The notes under the pieces were generated by a model that saw nothing but the letters and a program-made list of their open reading frames with translations, searched no databases and was not told where the DNA came from. A stretch of 54,753 nt of DNA. Origin: a bacterium (lineage in GTDB: Bacteria > Electryoneota > Electryoneia > Electryoneales > Electryoneaceae). A program made the position numbers and the translations under genes. The stretch lies in contig JAIOHU010000287.1 in the NCBI GenBank assembly GCA_019912845.1, positions 72,925-127,677 on the forward strand, written 5' to 3'. Position 1 is the stretch's first letter, and the number at the start of each line of letters is the position of its first letter. Of the stretch, positions 26,915-36,252 are shown piece by piece.

Positions 26915-28429
26915 TTACGGTTTTTTCTCTTTGAGTCTACCATAGATTTTATTCAAATCTCTTAAATATTCTGCATGATCTGGATATAGTTGATCAAGAC
27001 GTACCCTCCATGTCCAGTTTCCTGATTCGATGGAGGGTTTGTTCATTTTAGCGACGCTTCCCAATCCCAGAATATCCTGCAAGGGGATAATCGCTGTATC
27101 GGCAACAGAGCCAATCGCCAGACGCATCAAAACTTCATGAGGTGCTTTTTGGGGTTGTCCGGCGTATTGGTAGACTGTCTCACGTGTCGCTTCATCAATC
27201 TCTTCTTCCCACCAACCTTCTGTGGTGTTGTTGTCATGTGTGCCAGTATAGACAATTGTGTTATTGCTGTAATTATGTGGCAGGAAAGCGTTGGAGGCAT
27301 CATCGCTGAATGCGAACTGCAACACCCGCATTCCGGGCAAACCAAATGATTCCCGAAGTTTATCGACATCTTCTGTGATCACACCAAGGTCTTCTGCGAT
27401 AAGCGGCAACTCGCCCAGTTCAGAACGCACCTGCTCAAATAGTTCATAGCCAGGCGATTCAACCCACTGTCCATTGATCGCTGTTTTTTCTTCAGCAGGA
27501 ATTTCCCAGCAGGCGTGAAAACCACGAAAGTGGTCGATACGGATCATATCTACAAGATCGAGAGCTGCACGGATACGTGATATCCACCATGCAAATTTCT
27601 GCTTTTTATGTTCTGCCCAGTTGTAAAGTGGATTACCCCATCTTTGACCTGTTTCACTGAAATAGTCCGGTGGAACTCCCGCGACAACAAGCGGATTTCC
27701 CTCATCATCCAAATGGAATAGTTCACGTTCTGCCCAAACTTCGGCACTATCAAAAGCGACAAAGATCGGCATATCACCAAAAACCTGTATACCAAGACTT
27801 TCTGCATACAACCTGATATCGCACCACTGGTCAAAAAAGATATACTGAATCCATTTTTCTCGTTCTATGCTGTCTGCCAGCTCAGACCGTATTAGCTCAA
27901 GGGCATTTGGGTCACGATCACGAAATTCAGGAGACCATTCATTCCAGGGACGTTGTTCATGTTTATATTTGAGTGCCATAAACAGCGCATAGTCATCCAG
28001 CCAGATTGCTTTTTCCGCACAGAAACTTTCAAAACCTTTACGGCTCGCAGGATCACTGTTTCCTGACCACACAGCGAAAGCCTTTTCCAATAGTTGCCGT
28101 TTCAGGGGGATAACGCCACCAAAATCAACTATATCATTGGAAAACTCTTTAAGCTCTACCAAATCCTCTTTTGCCAGGAGATCATCCTCGACAAGACGAT
28201 CCATGGAGATCAGCATGGGATTGCCAGCAAAAGCACTAAGGCAGGCGTAGGGACTATCGCCATAACTGGTTGGACCTAATGGTAGAACTTGCCAGAGACG
28301 AAACCCTGCGCTTGCGATCCAGTCCAGCGTGGTACGGGCATGTTCACCGAGTTCACCAATGCCATAGGGTCCTGGGAAAGAAGTCGGGTGTAGTAGAACA
28401 CCTGAACGGCGATTTTCACGAAGTGTCAT
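26915..28429 (-). CDS. malQ: 4-alpha-glucanotransferase (amylomaltase, GH77)
   Basis: 504 residues, full length. Transfers alpha-1,4-glucan segments between maltodextrins in cytoplasmic glycogen/maltodextrin metabolism. Motifs: RRSGVLLHPTSFPGPYGIGELG, LPLGPTSYGDSPY, the nucleophile aspartate in MIRIDHFRGF, the acid glutamate region PLIAEDLGVITEDV and the stabilising aspartate in TGTHDNNTTEGWW. It converges on the glycosyltransferase gene (22 nt apart). The metallophosphoesterase gene lies 11 nt upstream on the same strand, so they probably share a transcript. Confidence 0.97.
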   Translation of the reverse strand: MTLRENRRSGVLLHPTSFPGPYGIGELGEHARTTLDWIASAGFRLWQVLPLGPTSYGDSPYACLSAFAGNPMLISMDRLVEDDLLAKEDLVELKEFSNDIVDFGGVIPLKRQLLEKAFAVWSGNSDPASRKGFESFCAEKAIWLDDYALFMALKYKHEQRPWNEWSPEFRDRDPNALELIRSELADSIEREKWIQYIFFDQWCDIRLYAESLGIQVFGDMPIFVAFDSAEVWAERELFHLDDEGNPLVVAGVPPDYFSETGQRWGNPLYNWAEHKKQKFAWWISRIRAALDLVDMIRIDHFRGFHACWEIPAEEKTAINGQWVESPGYELFEQVRSELGELPLIAEDLGVITEDVDKLRESFGLPGMRVLQFAFSDDASNAFLPHNYSNNTIVYTGTHDNNTTEGWWEEEIDEATRETVYQYAGQPQKAPHEVLMRLAIGSVADTAIIPLQDILGLGSVAKMNKPSIESGNWTWRVRLDQLYPDHAEYLRDLNKIYGRLKEKKP

Positions 28430-28440
28430 AATAGTGTTAC

Positions 28441-28956
28441 CTAATTTTTTGCTTCCACATCTGGAAGATCATTCAACCAGATCACTTCCGCTTCTTGTAA
28501 ATCGCTATCATATAGTACAACCGAAGGTCCACTGGTCAACCTACCAAAAACTTCACCCGGATTAATCACCATGGGTGGACGATTCTCTATGTGGAGTTCG
28601 TGGAGGTGACCGTAAATAATCAGGTCAGCGAGTTCAGGATGCGAGAACGCCTCAATCCAGTGCGGATGGTGCATAACGACGATTTTCAATCCTCTAATCT
28701 CGAAAATATGAGGCTCGGTATGGAGTTCTCCTCCTATCTCCTTAAACGTATCTTTCAGACCATCACGCTCGCCGTCACAATTGCCGAAAACCCCATACAC
28801 CGGGCAATCAGCAAGTTTCAGAATCTCAGCCGAAAAGGGAGCGACAAAGTCACCAGAATGAATTATGACTTCGGCTCCTTTACGTTTAAGCTCAATGACA
28901 GCTTTCTTCAAATTGGTTACATGATCATGGCTATCACTGCAAATTCCGATTTTCAT
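28441..28956 (-). CDS. YfcE/MJ0936-type metallophosphoesterase
   Basis: 171 residues. All metal-ligand motifs of the calcineurin-like phosphoesterase fold are present in order: CSDSHDH, HSGDF, FGNCDGE, MHHPHW and GHLHELH, followed by NPGEV. Small proteins of this type hydrolyse phosphodiesters such as cyclic nucleotides or nucleotide products; the substrate cannot be predicted. Its ATG overlaps the stop of the upstream lipoprotein gene (ATGA), so translation is coupled, and malQ follows 11 nt downstream. Confidence 0.92.
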   Translation of the reverse strand: MKIGICSDSHDHVTNLKKAVIELKRKGAEVIIHSGDFVAPFSAEILKLADCPVYGVFGNCDGERDGLKDTFKEIGGELHTEPHIFEIRGLKIVVMHHPHWIEAFSHPELADLIIYGHLHELHIENRPPMVINPGEVFGRLTSGPSVVLYDSDLQEAEVIWLNDLPDVEAKN

Positions 28957-30026
28957 GGTTTCTCCAACAGTTTCTCTACCGGGGGAACTGCAATCATATT
29001 ACTCATGACAACATTCACTCCCAATTTACTGAAGTCCAGGGCAGTTGGATCAAAGGGTACTGGGAACACAAATTCAGCACTATTCCCTGCCGATAGCCTT
29101 CCCGGTACAGGTCCGAGACGCCAGGAGCCCACCTTTGCTCTACCTTCTACCAGGGTAACATCAATCACAGGTGCAACATAAGCAATTTTGGAATCGTTAT
29201 TTTGTAAAGTTACAACGATTTCCATTCGATCTTCATATTGTTTTGCTTTTTGATCGGTTACGATCACCATTCTTTGCCAACGATCCGGGATAAGTTTATC
29301 TGCAACCACGCTGGAAAATTTGCGAAAATCTCCATTTGGTCTCAGGAGGTCAAGGCGTTCTATTCCTGGAAATTTTCTCTCATATCGAGAACGTTCAAAA
29401 TCATTACCAGAGGCTTTTACATCCCGTAGACCCAACTGTGAAAGAAGTCCAGCAGCATCTCCGTTATATGGAGGCAACTCGATCTCATAACGGAAAGTTC
29501 GCTTCGTAGTAGCGTCCACCCAGACTTTCAGTTGAGTAAAACGATCTGTTCCGAACCGGGTAGATCCGCTAGTCCATTGGTTGTTATAATGATAGATATA
29601 CAACCCTGGTGCCATTTCCTCAACATTTGTCGGATGACCGAGAACACTAACTACCGAATCGATATTACGATACTCCTTTGCCTTTCCTAATATCAGCGAT
29701 GGCGACATTGGATTTACCCGTTCATTGCCCAAAGAAGGCGACCAAATCCAAACCTCTCCATGAGTCGGATGCTGAATCTGCGTCCAGTTCCCTCTCCGCT
29801 GAACCATTACAAATGTTTGCCCCAGTTCTACTTCACCGACTTTGTCGCCGTTTGGATTTTGACGGAGGTTTTCACGTTCCACCTGAACTGAAACTGTCTC
29901 CTGAATCTCTTTTTCTTGTTGTTCCTCTAAAGCTGGTGGCTTTGTTTTTCTTCCTGGTCCCGCGCAACCAGCAATCAAAAAAATCAGTATTAAAGCGATT
30001 GATTTTACTGATAAATTTAAAGTCAT
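28953..30026 (-). CDS. SH3-domain lipoprotein of unknown function
   Basis: 357 residues, starting at ATG 30026. An upstream ATG at 30128 would put 34 odd residues before the signal peptide. The lipobox LIAGC gives Cys21 as the lipidation site, so the protein is membrane-anchored, probably in the periplasm or outer membrane. A bacterial SH3 domain covers roughly residues 45-105 (VERENLRQNPNGDKVGEV, GNWTQIQHPTHGEVWIW). The remainder (VLGHPTNVEEMAPGLYIYHY and a C-terminal beta-rich domain with VTLQNNDSK) is not a family I recognise. It overlaps the phosphoesterase gene by 4 nt. Cell-wall-related sensing or scaffolding is possible. Confidence 0.75.
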   Translation of the reverse strand: MTLNLSVKSIALILIFLIAGCAGPGRKTKPPALEEQQEKEIQETVSVQVERENLRQNPNGDKVGEVELGQTFVMVQRRGNWTQIQHPTHGEVWIWSPSLGNERVNPMSPSLILGKAKEYRNIDSVVSVLGHPTNVEEMAPGLYIYHYNNQWTSGSTRFGTDRFTQLKVWVDATTKRTFRYEIELPPYNGDAAGLLSQLGLRDVKASGNDFERSRYERKFPGIERLDLLRPNGDFRKFSSVVADKLIPDRWQRMVIVTDQKAKQYEDRMEIVVTLQNNDSKIAYVAPVIDVTLVEGRAKVGSWRLGPVPGRLSAGNSAEFVFPVPFDPTALDFSKLGVNVVMSNMIAVPPVEKLLEKP

Positions 30027-30594
30027 AATTTTTCTCAAGTGTTGATTCTTCGACTTGAAGTTATCCAGTTTATATTGTTTCAGGTGAATTAACAATTGTT
30101 GCAAGTGAGTCGCAAGTGAATACTTCATTAAAACTCCGGGAAAGTTATTTCTAAGTGCTGATCATCACAACAACGTCTCTCGAAAAAGTTTTTCTTGCGT
30201 AGGTAAGATTCTGTTGTAATATCTGGCATTGAACATTATACTCAGAGAGATTGTTAGAAACACCTAATCTGTATCACAAATATAGTTTTAATATTAGTAA
30301 GGTGGGGTTAATTCTCCTGTTCTGAAGCTTTCTTGGAATCGCGAGAATAAATCCTAGTATTCTGATAGGCATATGTGTATAATATTTAAGAACTTAGTTC
30401 GTAATACATTGAAAGACTCGAAGAATATTCCGACAAAATTCTCCCTATAATTTCTGAACATTGCTCATTACCGACAACTTTGCATAGCTCCGTTTTTAAT
30501 ACTGTTTGAAGGCTATCGTTCCAGATAATTGATTTGCTGGGAGAGAATCATCTTTTCGACTAACAACTGTTGCTTCTGGTTGATGGAGTGAAAT
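30027..30594. other. Divergent intergenic region
   Basis: Separates the lipoprotein gene (minus) from the HD-GYP gene (plus). A TATAAT lies at 30378-30383, about 210 nt upstream of the HD-GYP start, but no good -35 box precedes it. No repeat or small gene seen. Confidence 0.4.
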
Positions 30595-32301
30595 ATGGAA
30601 GATTATAAAAAAGCGATTTTGAATTACAGCGACAATCCGCGTATAAACGGTCTGCTCAATTACATTGTAACCGAACTGAAAGATTTTACCGAAGAGCAAG
30701 CCGGACATATTACTGAACTTTCTGCCATTGGAAAGGCTTTATCTGCTCAGAAAGACCCCAGCCTAGCCCTGGAGAAAATCCTGGCTCAGGCGAGACGGTT
30801 TACCAACGCTGATGGTGGAACACTTTACCTTGAAAATGAAGATGAAACCGAGCTTGTTTTTCATGTGGTTCACACTGAATCGCTGAATATCTTCATGGGT
30901 GGAACATCCGGTAAAGAGGTGACCATTCCGAATGTTAAAATCATTCTGGAAGACGGCACCAAAAATATGCAGAATGTTTCTGCCTATGTTGCGAATACCA
31001 ATGAGATTGTGAACATCCCTGATGTTTATGAGGCTGAAGGTTTCAACTTTGATGGCACGAAGAAGTTTGATAAGGCGCTGAATTACCGCAGTAAATCCAT
31101 GCTCGTGATTCCCATGACCGATCATGAGGATGAGCTGATTGGTGTCTTGCAGTTGATTAATGCTCGTGATCGTATTTCAGGAGAGACCATCCCCTTTACC
31201 CACGAAACAGAGGAGATGGTTCAATCGCTTGCCAGTCAGGCGGCAGTGGTGTTGACCCAACAGAAACTGATACGTGATCTGAAAGAACTGTTTGAATCGT
31301 TTATCCGTGCGATTGCGACAGCGATTGATGAAAAATCACGTTACACCGGTGGTCATATCTCACGAGTCACCGAACTGACCATGATGCTTGCACATAAGCT
31401 CAACGAAATTGATGAAGGTCCATTCGCAGAATTTCAGTTTACCGCTAATGAGATGGAAGAGTTACGGATCGCGGCGTGGATGCACGATACCGGTAAAATC
31501 ACAACCCCTGAGCATGTTGTTGACAAAAGCACAAAACTGGAAACCATCTTCGACCGTGTAGAACTCCTGAAGACGAGATGGCAAACCATCCGCACTCTGA
31601 AAAGAATGGAAGCTGAGAAGAGGAAAGTTGAAGTTTTAACATCCAACGGTAACTCATCTGAGGCGAAACTCCAGGAAATTGACAAAAATCTGGAAAATGA
31701 TCTTGCACAGTTGAATGATGATCTTGATTTCATCGTCAGGATGAATACCGGTGGAGAATTTCTACAGGATGAATTTCTTGAAAGAATTCAGTCAATTGGA
31801 AAATTGACTTATGAAGAAAATGGAAAAACTTACCCGTATTTGACCGAAGATGAAATTGAAAATCTTTGCATCAGAAAGGGTACACTGACCCATGATGAAC
31901 GTGAGATTATCAACAACCACGCAACCATGAGTATCCGTATCCTTGAGAAACTCACCTGGCCGAAGAAACTCGTACGTGTGCCTGAAATCGCCGGTGCGCA
32001 CCACGAAAAACTGGACGGTACAGGTTATCCGAATGGTCTGAAAGAACTAGACCTCAGTTTGCAGGCACGTATCCTGGCAGTTGCCGATGTTTTCGAAGCA
32101 TTATCTGCGAAAGACAGACCATACAAAGCGCCCATGCCGCTTTCCCAGGCTGTTAAGATTCTCGGATTTATGGTTAAGGATCGTCATCTGGATGGTCACA
32201 TCGTCGATCTGTTTACAAGCACCAATATGCATCTCGAATATGCAAAGAAACATCTTAACCCTGCTCAGATTGATCTGGAATTGACTTCTGTAGAGGGGTA
32301 A
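30595..32301 (+). CDS. GAF and HD-GYP domain phosphodiesterase
   Basis: 568 residues. The N-terminal GAF sensor (about 55-215) contains ADGGTLYLENED and SMLVIPMTDHEDELIGVLQLINA. The HD-GYP domain (about 225-560) has HISRVTEL, the metal-binding HDTGK at about 297-301, then HHEKLDGTGYPNGL with the GYP signature near 477, and ILAVADVFEALSAKDRPYK. It is predicted to hydrolyse cyclic di-GMP (or cGAMP) in the cytoplasm. Between HDTGK and the second half there is an insert of about 120 residues, partly coiled coil, which is not in the minimal HD-GYP fold but occurs in some GAF-linked members. It ends in a strong terminator. Confidence 0.93.
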   Translation: MEDYKKAILNYSDNPRINGLLNYIVTELKDFTEEQAGHITELSAIGKALSAQKDPSLALEKILAQARRFTNADGGTLYLENEDETELVFHVVHTESLNIFMGGTSGKEVTIPNVKIILEDGTKNMQNVSAYVANTNEIVNIPDVYEAEGFNFDGTKKFDKALNYRSKSMLVIPMTDHEDELIGVLQLINARDRISGETIPFTHETEEMVQSLASQAAVVLTQQKLIRDLKELFESFIRAIATAIDEKSRYTGGHISRVTELTMMLAHKLNEIDEGPFAEFQFTANEMEELRIAAWMHDTGKITTPEHVVDKSTKLETIFDRVELLKTRWQTIRTLKRMEAEKRKVEVLTSNGNSSEAKLQEIDKNLENDLAQLNDDLDFIVRMNTGGEFLQDEFLERIQSIGKLTYEENGKTYPYLTEDEIENLCIRKGTLTHDEREIINNHATMSIRILEKLTWPKKLVRVPEIAGAHHEKLDGTGYPNGLKELDLSLQARILAVADVFEALSAKDRPYKAPMPLSQAVKILGFMVKDRHLDGHIVDLFTSTNMHLEYAKKHLNPAQIDLELTSVEG

Positions 32302-32329
32302 CAATCTTTTTCTTCAAATCATTTTCCTG

Positions 32330-32360
32330 AACGGTTGACTTCACTGGTTGACCGTTTTTT
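32330..32360 (+). terminator. Rho-independent terminator after the HD-GYP gene
   Basis: 10-bp stem AACGGTTGAC / GTTGACCGTT (two wobbles) with the 7-nt loop TTCACTG, running into TTTTTT. It ends 35 nt before the gatA ATG. A TTG upstream of that ATG lies inside this terminator and is therefore not the gatA start. Confidence 0.9.
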
Positions 32361-32395
32361 GGTTCTACAACGATAATTATCGATATTTGTCAATT

Positions 32396-33703
32396 ATGAA
32401 ACCTGCATCAACGCAACTCAAGAACCTTGACCACTTCAACGCTTTTCTTCATGTGCCGAACGAGCCTCTCGTTTCACTGAGTTCAGGGCGGTTAGCAGGG
32501 ATAACTGTTGCTGTCAAAGACAACATCGCGGTTGAGGGTATGCCACTGACCTGTGGCTCAAAGCTTCTCGGTAATTTTATCTCCCCCTACAATGCAACGG
32601 CAGTTGCCCAAATACTTGATGTCGGTGCAGCCATTGTTGGAAAGACCAATATGGACGAGTTCGGAATGGGGTCGTCCTGTGAGTATAGCGCGTTCGGTCA
32701 TGTTTTGAATCCTCTGGATCACACACGTGTACCAGGTGGTTCCTCTGGAGGTTCAGCTGCAGCAGTTGCGGCTGGATTGTGTGATGTTGCACTTGGAAGT
32801 GACACAGGCGGGAGTGTCCGTCAGCCTGCAGCGTTTTGTGGTGTCTATGGTTTCAAGCCGACTTACGGCAGGATCAGTCGTTATGGGCTTGTTGCTTTTG
32901 CATCCAGTCTTGACCAAGTCGGCATCCTGTCAGCTGATCTTAATAAGTTGATTGAAGTGGCAGAGAATATCTGTGGATATGATATTAATGACAACACCAC
33001 ATCCAGGAAACCGATTCCCAAGTGGTCAACTGACTTGGAAAAAAATGTACAAGGGCTGCGAATTGGTGTTCCCCAAGAATATCTGGATGGGATTGAAGAG
33101 AAGGAGTGCCGACAGGTTGTCGACAACGCCATTGAACAATTGAAGGCAGGCGGGGCAACCTGTGAATCGATCTCTCTACCGCTTACACCTCATGTTTTGC
33201 CCACTTACTATATAATTAACACTGCAGAAGCCTCCAGCAATTTAAGCCGTTTTGATGGTGGACGATTCGGCAATCGAACACCCGCAAACCGTTTTCATGA
33301 TATGGTGACAGCATCTCGTGATCATGGATTTGGCGAGGAGGTGAAACGTCGGATTCTACTGGGCACCTATGTTCTATCTAAAGGATATTACGATCAGTAT
33401 TTTGATAAAGCGACGAAGGTACGCATGTTGATCCGAAACGAATTCATGCATCACTTTTCAGACGGTATCGACCTGCTTCTTACTCCCACCACTCCAACTC
33501 GAGCCTTCAGGTTTGGCGAGAAATCCAAACCACTCACCATGTATGGCAGCGACCGATTTACTGCCGCCGCCAGCCTCGCAGGATTGCCAGCCATAAGTGT
33601 TCCCATGCCAGTAGATGGTCTACTTGCGGGAGTTCAGCTAATCGCACCACACTTTCGTGAGGACTTGATTTTTCGATCTTGCAGGTATCTTTCTTACTAT
33701 TAG
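32396..33703 (+). CDS. gatA: Aspartyl/glutamyl-tRNA amidotransferase subunit A (shortened N-terminus)
   Basis: 435 residues, amidase-signature enzyme that releases ammonia from glutamine for Glu-tRNA(Gln) or Asp-tRNA(Asn) amidation. The Ser-cis-Ser-Lys triad is complete: Lys41 (AVKDN), Ser116 (GGSSGGSAA) and Ser140 (GSDTGGSVRQPA). The Lys-to-nucleophile spacing of 99 residues is what I recall for GatA of other bacteria. KTNMDEFGMGSS and KPTYGRISRYG are also present. The N-terminal helical segment is about 40 residues shorter than usual and the C-terminus is also short (435 versus about 480). No gatB or gatC is nearby. A stand-alone amidase is possible, but KTNMDEF and KPTYGR favour GatA. Confidence 0.9.
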   Translation: MKPASTQLKNLDHFNAFLHVPNEPLVSLSSGRLAGITVAVKDNIAVEGMPLTCGSKLLGNFISPYNATAVAQILDVGAAIVGKTNMDEFGMGSSCEYSAFGHVLNPLDHTRVPGGSSGGSAAAVAAGLCDVALGSDTGGSVRQPAAFCGVYGFKPTYGRISRYGLVAFASSLDQVGILSADLNKLIEVAENICGYDINDNTTSRKPIPKWSTDLEKNVQGLRIGVPQEYLDGIEEKECRQVVDNAIEQLKAGGATCESISLPLTPHVLPTYYIINTAEASSNLSRFDGGRFGNRTPANRFHDMVTASRDHGFGEEVKRRILLGTYVLSKGYYDQYFDKATKVRMLIRNEFMHHFSDGIDLLLTPTTPTRAFRFGEKSKPLTMYGSDRFTAAASLAGLPAISVPMPVDGLLAGVQLIAPHFREDLIFRSCRYLSYY

Positions 33704-33790
33704 CGGATCGGTTCACCTGGAGTGATAGATTGGTCCTGGATTTATCCAGGGTCTAATAAGTCCATTACAGGAATTATTTATACGGAACGC
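33704..33790 (-). repeat. Dispersed repeat, family D (copy D2)
   Basis: On the minus strand it reads TTAGACCCTGGATAAATCC then AGGACCAATCTATCACTCC and AGGTGA. This matches the copy before uvrB base for base across most of about 55 nt. Confidence 0.75.
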
Positions 33791-33868
33791 ATCAAAGTTA
33801 ACTGACTCTTGGAATTATTGTCTCATACTAAACGGCTATATGTTTGTGTTAGGCGGACTGCCGCCTCC

Positions 33869-33902
33869 CTGGATGCCAGCTAACACCACGCTGGCATGAC
33901 GC
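33869..33902 (+). repeat. Palindromic dispersed repeat, family A (copy A6)
   Basis: CTGGATGCCAGCTAA and CACGCTGGCATGACGC, with perfect ATGCCAGC/GCTGGCAT arms. It is nearly identical to the copy at 5709-5742. Confidence 0.85.
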
Positions 33903-33984
33903 GTCGGACAATAATTTAGCGAAACGCTATCTATTCATCAGGAGCAGTTTCAACAAACTTTTGTTTCCAGGAAAAGATTTATGC

Positions 33985-34012
33985 CACACTGGAGAGTGGC
34001 GCTCCAAACCGA
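33985..34012 (+). repeat. Dispersed repeat, family E (copy E2)
   Basis: GCCACACTGGAGAGTGGCGC then TCCAAACC. It is the reverse complement of the element at about 15843-15868 after uvrB. A short hairpin (GCCACN..AGTGGC) lies inside it. It sits directly after the 3' end of the minus-strand selenoprotein candidate. Confidence 0.6.
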
Positions 34013-34031
34013 ATAGCACTCCAAACAGATA

Positions 34032-36041
34032 TTATTTCATCAACATCATTTTCTGAAGCTGTGACCGATTTTGGTAACGAACTTCCACAAAATACAAACC
34101 ACTGGCAACTTCGTGACCGTTCCAGTTTGTTTGGTGATATCCTGCTTGCAAGGTTGATGAAACAAGGGTTGCGATTGATCTTCCAAGCACATCAAACACC
34201 TGCACTGTCACATCCCCTGACTTGGGAAACTGGAAACTGATGTTGGTCTGGTTGTTGAATGGATTGGGGTAGACCGGTTCAACCACAAACTCCAGTGGAA
34301 GATTGTTCGATCCTGCCTCGGCAACGTCATTTACATCGGGCTCCGCAACCCAAAGCAGAATACGTTCCATCAGCTCAAAACGGTCTGCTGAGTCAGCAAT
34401 CGCCTCAAAAGGAAAACCGAGGACAATTGCTTTGCGACCAGTATCAGTTTCGTAACGAACTCCCGCTACACGATTTTCGTTATACCTGAGAAATGGAGTA
34501 GCATCCTCTGAAGGAGCAAGTGCCCACGGTGAGGTCGAATTATTTGCACCATCGCCACCGTTTCGTTGAAGTACAAAACCATTCCCGATCAGATCATCTT
34601 CCACACCATAAATTGTATCTTCATCCTGAATGGTGAATGGTGTGTAGCCTAGCTGGGAGGTAATAAATGATGTTGCACTGATCGCAACTGCGACATCATC
34701 CCCGCTGAGCATAAGATTACCGCCATCAGCAACAAATTGATTCAGCCCATTTCCATCGTAAGGACTGAAAAAGCCATCATTGCCGGTTGTCCAGATGACT
34801 AACTTGATCCCGGAATCGACCAAGTCGCCGTAGTTCATCTCACGTTCGAGTTTATCCCATGTACCATACGATACTACCCAATCATCCATCAATGCATCAA
34901 TGGGCTCCATGAAATAGGAATAATTCTCGCCTTCATCCTGACCGTTGACAATTAATACTGTTGCGGCAGTCTGTGTCACTACATTCGCGGTATAGCTTAA
35001 TGGTGCTTCTGCTGTTGAGTTGTATTGAACCCACACCTGCCCTTGTTCGCCTGGAACTCGATCTGTCACAACTCGAATTGAAGATGTAAAAGCTTCACCT
35101 GGAGCGAGTGTAAACTCTGCATGGTTACGGAATACTCCCTCCGGTGTAGAAAAAGTAAAGCTCCACTCCCTCGGTTGGGAGAAAGTCGCATTTACTTCGA
35201 AGGACTGATCAATTTCGAGGTTGTTGGTTATATCAACATTGTAAACTGCAGTATCACCAGGGGAAACAAAATGGTCTGAATAATCCTGGAAGATGGTAAA
35301 AGGTTGATCATTCGCAAAGGCAAGTTGCTGGGACTGAATCACCTGATAAGTTAACTCGTCGCGCACATAAGCAATTACTGTAATGCTATCTAAAGCGAAA
35401 TAGCGATTTTCCCAGGGAATACCGATGGTATAGCTCTGTTCGCTATTTGCTTCGATATCGAATGCTACTCCAGAGGGTGAAGGTGCATATTGTAGAAAAC
35501 TACTGTACCATTGATTCAAACCGTTCGGAGCTTCAAAATCTGAAAACGCCTCGGTTATTAACAGTTGCAGACGATGATCGGTTACCGCAGAATCCCCACT
35601 GGTGGCAGTAACGTGAACCATTAATGAGTCTGGTCCCCATTCTCTATCCATCTCCAATGCGATTGGACTTTCTAGTTGGAGCGCAACCTCCAAAGCTTGG
35701 TCCAGCCATGTTGAATCACCGGGAAAAGCCCCATTCATAACATCGGAATCGAAGAGTGCCCAAGGGGTCGGAGGCCACCCATACCTGATCAGAATTGAAT
35801 CGTGATCGGCAATATTCGCCAAGTACCAGGGGTCAAATTGATCCGGGTAAGGCGTATGAACACTGAACGCCGAAACGTGATCTGAATTTTGACCCACCCA
35901 ATCATGGAATGCGAGCGACGCCCACACACATGATGGTCAATTGATATTCGTAAACTCTTCTATCAACACTCTACGCGGAAAAGCATTTCCTAATTGTGTA
36001 ATAATCAGAGTTGCAAGTAGAAGAGTTGTAAGCCGTTTCAT
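34032..36041 (-). CDS. Candidate selenoprotein: Omp28/thioredoxin-like T9SS-sorted protein with in-frame TGA
   Basis: 669 residues if the TGA at 35937-35939 is read through. The ATG at 36041 has TGAGGA upstream. Signal peptide (about residues 1-20), then RRVLIEEFTNIN-U-PSC-VWASLAF. This matches the Omp28-like thioredoxin opening (VLIEEFT..CxxC), with the TGA exactly at the first redox cysteine (Sec35, Cys38). GWPPTPWALFD may be the cis-proline loop. Beta-rich regions follow, then an amidotransferase-like alpha/beta domain (ATVLIVNGQ to GGNLMLSGDDV) and a T9SS tail from YPNPFNNQ. The 630 codons after the TGA are open and undamaged. A hairpin directly after it fits a SECIS. The alternative is a nonsense mutation of a Cys codon, with re-initiation at GTG. 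Confidence 0.72.
35898..35936 (-). promoter_or_regulatory. Candidate bacterial SECIS hairpin after the in-frame TGA
   Basis: Starting at the base after TGA (minus strand): outer stem CCATCATG paired with CATGATTGG (one bulged T), then inner stem TGTGGG paired with CTCGCA (two wobbles), apical loop CGTCG at 35916-35920. The loop begins 16 nt after the TGA and has G as its second base. Both fit the published bacterial SECIS model (apical loop 16-37 nt downstream, G among the first two loop bases). I paired it by eye; no folding energy was computed. Confidence 0.6.
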
Positions 36042-36252
36042 CGTCAAATCCTCATGTACCAAGTTTAATCAGAATTCAGGTTAACCCTGAAAGTTAGGCA
36101 TTCCTATTTCTTTGTTCAATACTCTGCATCAACTATGGAAAGTTCCCTTGGAGAGTGTGGAGCCAGAAATACTTCGGGATAATTGCTGAAATCGTTCTAT
36201 AAATTCGTGGATATATACAATACCAATTTGTCTTCTTAACCGAATAAATCTA

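Larger units (their letters stand above)
33704..34031. other. Intergenic region between convergent genes, filled with repeats
   Basis: 328 nt without a gene. It contains a family D unit (33704-33790, minus orientation, palindrome 33734-33751), a family A palindrome (33869-33902) and a family E element (33985-34012). Confidence 0.7.

Noticed and set aside
35937-35939. TGA read as tryptophan (altered genetic code)
   Set aside because: Many genes here end at TGA (S41 protease, exbB, response regulator, glycosyltransferase/kinase overlaps), so TGA is a normal stop in this genome.
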